From an uncultured Oscillospiraceae bacterium (GTDB lineage: Bacteria > Bacillota > Clostridia > Oscillospirales > Ruminococcaceae), in the NCBI GenBank assembly GCA_910587465.1, contig CAJUMS010000104.1, positions 1 to 8,223 of the forward strand: a stretch of DNA of 8,223 nt, given 5' to 3'. The notes beneath the pieces were generated by a model, which did not search any database, was not told the DNA's origin, and was given only the letters and a program-made list of their open reading frames with translations. Shown one piece after another: positions 1 through 6,300 of this stretch (positions are counted from its first letter, which is position 1; each line of letters opens with the position of its first letter). The translations under genes and the position numbers were made by a program.

Positions 1-56
1 AAAAAACTCGTTTTTTTTGAGAAAATTGTGTAAAGTTATATTGACAAAATCATTAT
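1..56. other. Left-edge AT-rich stretch beyond the CBM2 gene
   Basis: These bases are strongly AT-rich, with runs of A and T, and contrast with the coding DNA to the right. The last few codons of the CBM2 protein and its TAA stop (36-38) lie here. They no longer look like the proline-rich linker that precedes them, so the boundary near 55-60 may be a second rearrangement seam. No gene or recognisable insertion-sequence end can be named from so short a stretch. Confidence 0.3.
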
Positions 57-857
57 GTGTTCGGGATTTTCAGAGTCATCGGGCTTGCCGGGGTCGGGTT
101 TATCCGAATCAACAGGATCATTTGACTCGACATCAATCACAACAGAGGTCAGAACAAAATCCGACAGCTCCGGAGTTTCTCCCAAAGCGATTGTTCCCTG
201 AAATTCGAAGGTCTTGGTTTCGCCCTTTTCAATGGGCATGGTGGACACGTTGTTCTCAACGAGAAATCCGTTCTCGGAATGCAGCTTGTTCGCGTTCCAA
301 AGATTAGTGATCTCGAAATTGCCGTTAAATGAAAGCCGCCACGCTTCAAGAGGCTCGTCCGAATTATTGGTCACGGTCACCTCGGCAATGAAGCCGCCGT
401 CCCAACTGTTCTGTATTTCATAACCGATCTCCGCGTTGTTGGTGGAATCCACGGTTTTATTGCACAATGACATGCTCTCGGGAAGAGCGAGCTCTTCTCC
501 CCGAAGCTGAAAACCGAATTCCACTGTGTTGCCCGGAGCTATTTCATAATTGTAACCACAGTTGCGAAGTGCGATAATCTCCCCATCATTTTGGCACACC
601 TCGACATTCCATATGTTCGTTATTTCGCCGGAGCAGTCGAACTTCAGCGCCCAATTCCGCACAGTCTCGCTGCCATTATTGGTGACTGACATCTGTATCT
701 GCTGATAGTTATCCCACTCGTTCTTAATGGTGTATGTGATCGTGCAGTCGCCGCTTTTGTATGCCTTAGCGCGATCCTCGGTGTATGCCGCGAACGCTTC
801 CGCGCTCACGCTGAACAGCAGTGCTATGCTTATTAACAGGGAGATTAGTTTCTTCAT
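36..857 (-). CDS. Secreted protein with two CBM2-type carbohydrate-binding domains, probably 3'-truncated
   Basis: The 273-residue product begins with a clear signal peptide (Lys-Lys, then a hydrophobic core, AFA-A cleavage near residue 23). Two family 2 carbohydrate-binding modules follow, at about residues 38-134 and 141-243. Each shows the CBM2 pattern: a Trp in the first strand (NEWDNY, NSWDGG), V-TNN, W-L-F (NWALKF, AWRLSF), then ITN(I/L)WN, then an I-P-G or I-KG turn before a final F-FQ strand. Cys38 and Cys132 bracket the first module, where CBM2 domains often form a disulfide. CBM2 modules bind cellulose, xylan or chitin; which one is not readable here. A Pro/Asp/Lys linker (245-265) then ends in eight unrelated residues and a stop. 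Linkers normally lead into another domain, so a catalytic or anchoring part was probably lost. An AAAGGA ribosome site sits 9 bases before the ATG. The gene follows the large surface-protein gene in the same direction. Confidence 0.88.
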   Translation of the reverse strand: MKKLISLLISIALLFSVSAEAFAAYTEDRAKAYKSGDCTITYTIKNEWDNYQQIQMSVTNNGSETVRNWALKFDCSGEITNIWNVEVCQNDGEIIALRNCGYNYEIAPGNTVEFGFQLRGEELALPESMSLCNKTVDSTNNAEIGYEIQNSWDGGFIAEVTVTNNSDEPLEAWRLSFNGNFEITNLWNANKLHSENGFLVENNVSTMPIEKGETKTFEFQGTIALGETPELSDFVLTSVVIDVESNDPVDSDKPDPGKPDDSENPEHIMILSI

Positions 858-866
858 TTCTTCGTG

Positions 867-872
867 TCCTTT
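867..872 (-). promoter_or_regulatory. Ribosome binding site of the CBM2 gene
   Basis: On the minus strand the bases read AAAGGA, ending 9 bases before the ATG at 857-855. This supports that start, which also begins a well-formed signal peptide. The 61-base gap to the upstream stop contains no evident promoter or terminator, so co-transcription with the large gene is likely. Confidence 0.6.
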
Positions 873-918
873 CTTAAACAGTGTTCTTGTGGACTTTGTC
901 CGGTTGGAGCAATTTTGT

Positions 919-3900
919 TTATTGATACCAAATCACACCCTCAATACATTCGCCTGGTTTAAGAGTTCTCAAAGAATCCATATCCGTAACGATATCAACA
1001 TTGACAGGCAGATATACCTTACTCTTGATTTCTGTCTTGCTTGCGTCCTTCCACTCAGTTCTTTCAGTCAGTCCGCTTGGATATTTAGCAACAATCCGAA
1101 CCGCATCCTTAAATTCTCCATAGCTGTTGATACTTGCTCTGACATTATAGATGTCTCTGTCTGACATATTTGTAAGAGAAAATTCCGTGTAATATAATGA
1201 TGGATTAAGAGTAAGCAGCAAATCTTCACCGCCGCGCACTTCAATGGGTGTACCATTTTCAAACCTTGCTTCAATCGGAATTCCAAAAGGTGTAAGCAGA
1301 CCCTCAAAGTCAACGCTTATGTCATATTTACCCTTACGATCTCCCTTTATTATCCATTTGAAGGTTTTAGCCGTTCCACCTTCAATTGTATTCAGCGTTT
1401 GAACTGCGGGATTATCTTTATCGGCTGCAGCCAATGATAGTCCGCTTGGGAGGTTAAGCGTCGCTTTGGGATTAAGGATATCAAATCCTATTTCGGCGTT
1501 ATTGTGCAATGTAATACTTACCTCAAAAAAATCCTTCATCCAAGAGAATTCCGTAAGAGACATGCTTACCATTGTTGTCATTTGAGGCGGCATGTGTTCT
1601 ACCTTGTTAGTTATATTAAACTGCAACGTTGAGGTACTTGTTTTGGTTTTAGTTTTGCCGTCGTCTTTTTCGCTGTCTATGCTCTTACATGTTGTATAAG
1701 TATTATCATAATTGAGTCGAACCATTTCGCCATTTTGCGTAACAATAACCTCAACGTCTTCCGGTCTCCCGGTTTCAACATTATCCACCTTCATTTTAAC
1801 CTTGCATACATATTGATTATCTTCATCGTTGATATCGATTCCATGCTCCAGCATTTCCTCAATATTTAATGGTTCTATTTTAAATTCGTCATATGTGACT
1901 AGATTGGAGCGCGTCAGCGTAATCGTTTGATTTGCGCTGCCTGAGTTACTTGCCTCCAGCGTTATGGATTTTTTTAAAGGCAGGCATCCGTTAGCAAAGA
2001 AATAGAAATCATACGTTCCCTTCGTCGCTACAAGAGATATCTCTCCATCGGCGTTGCTATAGAACATTGTTTCCTCAATATCCGGCAGTGTGCATAAAGC
2101 AACTGCGGATGGCAGAGCCTCCCCGCTGTCGTCCGTCACCTTGATCCTGACCATGCAATGATTTTTGTCATATACGGTTACAGTCAGCGTGTCAGTATCG
2201 CTGTTCCCACTTTCATCCGTTACCGTAAGCGTAACGTTGTAGGTTCCGGCAGTGGAATAGGCATGCTCTGATATTTTGCCTGTTCCCGTCGTTCCATCGC
2301 CGAAATCCCATAAGTATTCCTTGATGCCGAAATTGTCTGATGATCGCGAACCGTCGAATTTGATGGTCTGTTCCGCGATAATCACAGAACTGTTTCCAGC
2401 ATGGGCTATCGGAGCAATCGTATCATTACCCGATTTGATATTTGTCGTGTTGCTCTTGGCTGTATACATATTTTCATCGTGCGCGACTACGGAATACGCA
2501 TATTCTTTAAGCGGATAAAGTCCGCTGTCGGTATAACTCAATTCATTGGCTCTTGTGGTTGCTATGTATTTTTCCGTGCCGTCCGCGTCTTTTCTGCGTA
2601 TCTCGTAATAAACATCGGAGCTGTCGGAAGCGGAAGTCCAATCCAGTCTTATAGAGCAGCCGTCGGCGACCGCGGTGACCTCAAATTCCGACATTTCATT
2701 TTTGGCATAGGTAAACTTGGACTCGACGGTTTCCGTATTTCCCGCCGCGTCTGCAACGCTTATTCTGATATCGTATTCTCCGCTGTCCGTCAGATAATCC
2801 GAAAGATCGAGATTAACGAACTGACTCTTTTGGCTCAGCGTCTGAGTTTTAACGGAGCTCCACTCCTCCGACGAGGGTGCCTTGATCTCGGCGTTCAGCT
2901 CGGAGAGCATAACGTCGTCAGTGCAGACTATTCTTAATGATTTGCTGTTTTCTGTCAGCGTCTGAGCCGCTATGCCTATCTGCGGCTTTTCCTCGTCATT
3001 TTTTGCGGATATTTTCTTGGCGTCGCTGGCTTCGGATATATTTCCCGACGTGTCGATCGCCACCACATAATACGAATATTCGTCGCCCGCCGTAACCGCC
3101 GTATCGGTGTATTCGCTTGATTTTGTGTTTTTGAAAAACTCGCCGTTCTTGTATATCTCGAAGTGGTCGATTTCGACGTTGTCCTCCGAATCCCATTTGA
3201 ACGTAATGCGCATAGGTGTAATTTCACTTATATGCAGAACGGGCTTTTGCGGCGGCATATTATCCGCGTAAACGCTGCCGCTGAACAGAGAATTATTCCC
3301 CTCGTTGTCGAACGCCTCGACATAATACTCGTGATAACCAGGCTCGGCATTCTTGTCGTTATACGCCGTTCCCGCGGTATTTCCGATAAATTCGCCGTTG
3401 CGGTACAGATTATATCCGTCAACGCTGACATTATCGCTTGATGCGATCCATGTAAGGTAAACGGTGCCGTCCGCGCGGATCACAGCCTGAAGTCCGGTCG
3501 GCGTTGTGGGCGCGTATGCGTCGACATCGGTCGCTGCCTTGATAGTGTTGCTGTTTTCTGAGCGCACTCCGTTTGCGCCCAGTGCCACGATGTAATATTC
3601 GTACTGAGTATGGGTGTTCAGACCGTTGTCTATGAACTCTGTCTGCTTTGTTGTTCCGACGAGCTTTCCGTCACGATAAATTTCATAACGGTTCAGCTTG
3701 CCGCTGTCCGCAGAGCCCGTCCATCTCATCATAACGGACGTGGAGGTAGAGCGCACAAACTGCAGGTTTGTCGGAGCGGCGGGCGCGGAATCGTCCGTAT
3801 AATTCTCTACAAGCTCATTCCACTGTGCATTATTAAATGTATACCCGATATCCAACGGCTTGGTTATTTCCAAAATATTAAACTGCGACTGAGTGGACGC

Positions 3901-5199
3901 AAAGGACACGGTCTGGAGCATCTCGCCGCTAAGAACGACTTTATGGCTGCCCGGGCAGTAGAAGTTGTTCTGATAATTATTGTAGTAATATTTCTGAGTG
4001 AAATCACCTTTTATTTCGAGTGTTCCCGCGGTAAAACAGCTACCGCTGTTATATGTATACGCACATACGTTTCCGTTGACCAGTATATAATCCTCAGCGT
4101 TCTGCATGTTTAGATATCCGGAACCGTAGCCCATTCCCGTGTCGCTGAGGTTCAGATCCCCGCCAATATACAGTTTGCCCTTGTTCACGTTCAAGGTGCC
4201 GCTTGTAAGCCATACCGAGCCGCCGACCTCAAGTTCTGCCGGAGCGGTTCTGGTTTCCACAAAATTAACGTCATAGCTCCATTTGCCGTCGGGGAACTCG
4301 GTCGTCGCGGCGATACACAGATTTACGCTGTTTGTTACAATGGAATCCGTGTCATACAGCTTGTTAAGTACGTAAACGCGGCTCGCTATGTTAACGCCCT
4401 CCGCGGAGGTGTTTTCGATTTTCAGATTCGCAATGTGCGAGTAATTCTTGTCGCTGTTGGCTATGCTGACGGTCTGCTTGTCCGACCCGTTCAATACGAC
4501 CGTATGCGTTCCGGTCGTATTGAAGTTGCTGCCCGCTCCGCCCGAAAGCTGCGTCAAATCTCCGCCGATCTCCAGAGTTCCCGCGGACAGAAGCTTGCTG
4601 TGGCTCCTGGTCGATTGCATGATGAAATCTCCGCCTACCTTTACGGTGTCGGAGTCGTTTTTCATAGTGAGAGTACCGGGGCTTGTGGTATAATTGCCGC
4701 CGTTAAGCGCCTGAACGCGATAATCGCCCCGAACATCCAGCTCGCCGCCGTTAACAAGCACGCTGCCGCCCGACTGAATGAGGTTTCCCGTTACGGTCAG
4801 CTTGTGTCCGTTGAGATCGAGCGTCCCTCTCGACAGATTCAGATCGCCGTCGATGGTTTCATCTTCCTCGAGCGTCCAGCCGGAGCGCTCGCCGTTGGCG
4901 AAAGATACGTTGCAGCCGTTGTCTATAAGTTCAACAACGGTTGCCGCCGTTGAAAATACTACGCCGTCCGTCGAGAAGTTCTGAACGTCCAGCAGCTGTA
5001 TACGTTCTATGCTGAAAGCGAAAAGATATGACGAGATATCCGAGTATCTGGGGAATATAACGGATATGCTACCCGTCGGTAAGCTTTCGTTTAATACGTG
5101 GAATTTTATTTCGGACGCGATTTTGTCCGACAAGCAAAACAGTGTAAAAGAGAAAAATATTACCATTGAATTCGACTGTACAATTCCTACCTCAATCAA
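919..5199 (-). CDS. Giant multidomain surface-type protein (beta-helix-like repeats, FN3, PKD), 5'-truncated
   Basis: The open frame is 1426 codons from a TTG at 5199. Only residues from about 68 (position 4998) belong to the original protein; the first 67 are antisense to a kinase remnant. Domains in order: beta-helix-like Gly/Asn-rich repeats (about 80-460); FN3 domains at about 471-557, 562-645 and 648-733 (NRYEIYRDGKLV, DGYNLYRNGEFI, DHFEIYKNGEFF); an Ig-like domain at 738-832 ending SVADAAGN; a fourth FN3 (837-922); a PKD domain (927-1010) with WDFGDGT; a carboxypeptidase-regulatory-like domain (about 1015-1083); and a C-terminal region (1100-1426) that I cannot name. The make-up suggests an extracellular adhesion or cell-surface structural role. 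No enzyme motif, LPXTG, dockerin or SLH domain is visible. The natural signal peptide is missing. Neither the TTG (5199) nor the ATG at 5166 has a convincing ribosome site, so the expressed start is unknown. The end, at IWYQ, may also be early. No internal stops occur in 4 kb. Confidence 0.8.
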   Translation of the reverse strand: MIEVGIVQSNSMVIFFSFTLFCLSDKIASEIKFHVLNESLPTGSISVIFPRYSDISSYLFAFSIERIQLLDVQNFSTDGVVFSTAATVVELIDNGCNVSFANGERSGWTLEEDETIDGDLNLSRGTLDLNGHKLTVTGNLIQSGGSVLVNGGELDVRGDYRVQALNGGNYTTSPGTLTMKNDSDTVKVGGDFIMQSTRSHSKLLSAGTLEIGGDLTQLSGGAGSNFNTTGTHTVVLNGSDKQTVSIANSDKNYSHIANLKIENTSAEGVNIASRVYVLNKLYDTDSIVTNSVNLCIAATTEFPDGKWSYDVNFVETRTAPAELEVGGSVWLTSGTLNVNKGKLYIGGDLNLSDTGMGYGSGYLNMQNAEDYILVNGNVCAYTYNSGSCFTAGTLEIKGDFTQKYYYNNYQNNFYCPGSHKVVLSGEMLQTVSFASTQSQFNILEITKPLDIGYTFNNAQWNELVENYTDDSAPAAPTNLQFVRSTSTSVMMRWTGSADSGKLNRYEIYRDGKLVGTTKQTEFIDNGLNTHTQYEYYIVALGANGVRSENSNTIKAATDVDAYAPTTPTGLQAVIRADGTVYLTWIASSDNVSVDGYNLYRNGEFIGNTAGTAYNDKNAEPGYHEYYVEAFDNEGNNSLFSGSVYADNMPPQKPVLHISEITPMRITFKWDSEDNVEIDHFEIYKNGEFFKNTKSSEYTDTAVTAGDEYSYYVVAIDTSGNISEASDAKKISAKNDEEKPQIGIAAQTLTENSKSLRIVCTDDVMLSELNAEIKAPSSEEWSSVKTQTLSQKSQFVNLDLSDYLTDSGEYDIRISVADAAGNTETVESKFTYAKNEMSEFEVTAVADGCSIRLDWTSASDSSDVYYEIRRKDADGTEKYIATTRANELSYTDSGLYPLKEYAYSVVAHDENMYTAKSNTTNIKSGNDTIAPIAHAGNSSVIIAEQTIKFDGSRSSDNFGIKEYLWDFGDGTTGTGKISEHAYSTAGTYNVTLTVTDESGNSDTDTLTVTVYDKNHCMVRIKVTDDSGEALPSAVALCTLPDIEETMFYSNADGEISLVATKGTYDFYFFANGCLPLKKSITLEASNSGSANQTITLTRSNLVTYDEFKIEPLNIEEMLEHGIDINDEDNQYVCKVKMKVDNVETGRPEDVEVIVTQNGEMVRLNYDNTYTTCKSIDSEKDDGKTKTKTSTSTLQFNITNKVEHMPPQMTTMVSMSLTEFSWMKDFFEVSITLHNNAEIGFDILNPKATLNLPSGLSLAAADKDNPAVQTLNTIEGGTAKTFKWIIKGDRKGKYDISVDFEGLLTPFGIPIEARFENGTPIEVRGGEDLLLTLNPSLYYTEFSLTNMSDRDIYNVRASINSYGEFKDAVRIVAKYPSGLTERTEWKDASKTEIKSKVYLPVNVDIVTDMDSLRTLKPGECIEGVIWYQ
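3862..4773 (-). repeat. Duplicated repeat unit inside the beta-helix-like region
   Basis: Protein residues about 143-262 (positions 4773-4414) and 327-446 (4221-3862) match along their length with a period near 184 residues. Shared landmarks are GGSV-L at the start, AGTLEIGGDLTQ against AGTLEIKGDFTQ, and GTHTVVLNGSDKQTVSIA against GSHKVVLSGEMLQTVSFA. The DNA has diverged, so this is an old duplication. Short G-T-L-x-V-x-G-D strands suggest a right-handed beta-helix or a similar stacked-strand fold. Confidence 0.6.
4985..5015. other. Seam between the surface-protein gene and the kinase remnant
   Basis: To the left, minus-strand codons read as normal surface-protein sequence up to about LLDVQNF (4998 downward). 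To the right, plus-strand codons read as kinase sequence from about 4998 (IRSMLKAKRYDEI) onward. Both genes lose their 5' parts here, which neither could do if the order were ancestral. The exact base cannot be fixed to better than about 15 bases. No target-site duplication or insertion-sequence end is visible. A deletion, an illegitimate recombination or a chimeric assembly could each produce it. Confidence 0.65.
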
Positions 5200-5534
5200 C
5201 GAAGCCGATCTTTACATTATCCTCGGAAACGCGATCGACAACGCGATCGAAGCGTGCCTTGCGCTTTACGGCGAAAAAAAGATTGCGATATATAGCGGTT
5301 TTTGTCACAGCTATTTTATTTTAACAATATCAAATCCAACCGATAAAATTGAAAATAATAATATTTTTCCCTTTACAACCAAATCCGACAAATCCGAACA
5401 CGGATTCGGACTTCTGAATATAAGAAAGTGTGGTCGATAAATATAATGGATATATGAAGATCGAAAACAAGGATAATATATTTACCTTGAGTTTAATGTT
5501 TAACAGTATTATATCCGAATGTATAAAATCTTAA
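4998..5534 (+). pseudogene. 3' remnant of an AgrC-like GHKL sensor histidine kinase, frameshifted
   Basis: The frame opens without its own start and reads MLKAKRYDEISEYL, the helix that normally follows the histidine-bearing H box of AgrC/CitA-like kinases. It then runs through a GHKL ATP-binding domain with an N box (ILGNAIDNAIEA) and a G box (HGFGLLNIR). The sensor membrane segments and the phosphorylated histidine are gone, lost at the seam near 4998. An extra T at about 5429 shifts the frame, so translation stops at 5440. Reading past it in the corrected frame gives RKVVDKYNGYMKIENKDN and a natural-looking end at the TAA 5532-5534. Such kinases usually sense peptides or small molecules and pair with a LytTR-type regulator, and none is in this window. 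The remnant cannot signal. The first ATG (5009) is internal, not a true start. Confidence 0.8.
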
Positions 5535-6160
5535 TCAGATTTTTTCGTTCTTGGTGAACGTTTTTTGGATAAAATCCCCTCGCCAATGTTCTCAAAACTG
5601 TCTGTAAATTCCATCGGAATGAGCTTCGGAGGGCGGCTGGCTTCCTTTTTCGGCGGAAATTTTTTCAGTACCGCCGCCTCCACCTCTCGGCTGTCGGCGT
5701 ACTGTACCTTGCGCTCGGACTTCTCTTCAATCGAATATGCGTCCTCGGCACTGCACCCCCACTTAAAGAACAGCTTGAGCCAAGTTTTCATCGGATGATA
5801 ATCTGTTTTCATCACGATAAAGTGACCTTTGGGCATGGACTTCAGCTCGTCCACCTTCATCAGCGGGCGCTTAATCATTTGCAGTTGACGGTTGCCGCCA
5901 TCCCTGCCGCTTCAGTGCGTCACGGTTCCGCTGAGAACAAGTCTGCTTGCCGAGGTCCTGAGACATCGCCTCGGAGGTTTTGGAATTGGGCGCAAACGCT
6001 CTGAACAAGGTGCATTGGCAGTTGTCAACGATAATCTCCGCGCCCTCTTTGCCGTAAGTCTTTTCAAACTGCGCAAGGGATTGGATTATCGCGACTATGG
6101 AAACCTTTCGGGAGCGCGATGCGGAGAATATCATTTCAAGTCCGTCAATCTTGGACAGAG
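5531..6160 (-). pseudogene. 3' exon of a VirD4/TraG-type conjugative coupling protein, degraded
   Basis: VirD4/TraG proteins are membrane ATPases that hand relaxase-bound DNA to the type IV secretion channel. From 6160 leftward the minus strand reads LSKIDGLEM, FSASRSRKVS, IIQSLAQ (with the conserved Gln), a YGKEGAEIIVDNC helix, and MSQDLGKQT, all typical of the part that follows Walker B. An extra T at 5939-5940 then shifts the frame; repaired, the text continues VLSGTVTH, hits TGA at 5912-5914, and resumes SGRDGGNRQLQMIKRPLM. The C-terminal part (from 5878) carries the family hallmark KGHFIVMKTDYHPMKT and KLFFKWG, ending at TAA 5531-5533. The Walker A and Walker B parts lie in the 5' exon, beyond the intron and outside the window. 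With one frameshift and one nonsense codon the gene cannot make a full coupling protein. Confidence 0.82.
5546..5566 (+). terminator. Possible rho-independent terminator after the kinase remnant
   Basis: CGTTC and GAACG form a 5-bp stem around the loop TTGGT, followed at once by six T residues. It lies 12 bases after the kinase's corrected stop, where a terminator is expected. The stem is short, and the same bases encode the Lys/Arg-rich tail of the coupling protein on the other strand, so the fit may be chance. Confidence 0.35.
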
Positions 6161-6195
6161 ATAACGATAGGTAAGGCTTTGAAATAATCTCCGTC
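6161..6195 (-). ncRNA. Group II intron domain VI with bulged branch-point A
   Basis: Minus-strand GACGGAG (6195-6189) pairs with CUAUCGUU (6170-6163), using G-U pairs, and leaves a single unpaired A at 6168. In this family the bulged A supplies the 2'-OH for lariat formation and normally lies 7-8 bases from the 3' splice site, as here. Confidence 0.72.
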
Positions 6196-6209
6196 TTTTC
6201 CCCCGTTCC

Positions 6210-6243
6210 ACACCGTGCATGCGGCTTTCACCGCACACGGCGT
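6210..6243 (-). ncRNA. Group II intron domain V (catalytic hairpin)
   Basis: This is exactly 34 nucleotides. The lower stem ACGCCGUG pairs with CACGGUGU (8 bp with one G-U). A two-base UG bulge on the 3' side follows, then the upper stem UGCGG with CCGCA, capped by a U-GAAA-G loop (GNRA type). The CGC near the 5' end takes the place of the catalytic triad (AGC or CGC in the family). All hallmarks of domain V are kept, so the ribozyme core here shows no decay. Confidence 0.9.
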
Positions 6244-6300
6244 TCCATCAATACTACAATTTCATCGGATTGGTATCACTTTCAAAGTTATCCAAAACAG

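Noticed and set aside
1..21. A-run and T-run flanking CGAG, resembling a terminator for the minus-strand CBM2 gene
   Set aside because: Only A-U pairs can form around a four-base loop, with no GC stem, so it is too weak to call.
727..1164. Plus-strand open frame of 145 codons
   Set aside because: It lies antisense across the 3' end of the large gene, the gap and the start of the CBM2 gene. It has no recognisable domain or ribosome site.
2276..2937. Two overlapping plus-strand open frames opposite the PKD and FN3 region
   Set aside because: They are antisense shadows of a well-supported coding frame, with no domain-like text.
3610..4953. Long plus-strand open frames of 167 and 172 codons opposite the repeat region
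   Set aside because: They mirror the GC-richer Gly/Asn/Thr codons of the minus-strand protein and resemble no family.
5892..6164. Plus-strand open frame of 90 codons opposite the coupling-protein exon
   Set aside because: The opposite strand carries clear VirD4/TraG motifs, and this frame is their shadow.
6210..6243. Inverted repeat considered as a rho-independent terminator or insertion-sequence end
   Set aside because: Its length, two-base bulge and GAAA loop match group II intron domain V exactly, and it lies just after the maturase gene.
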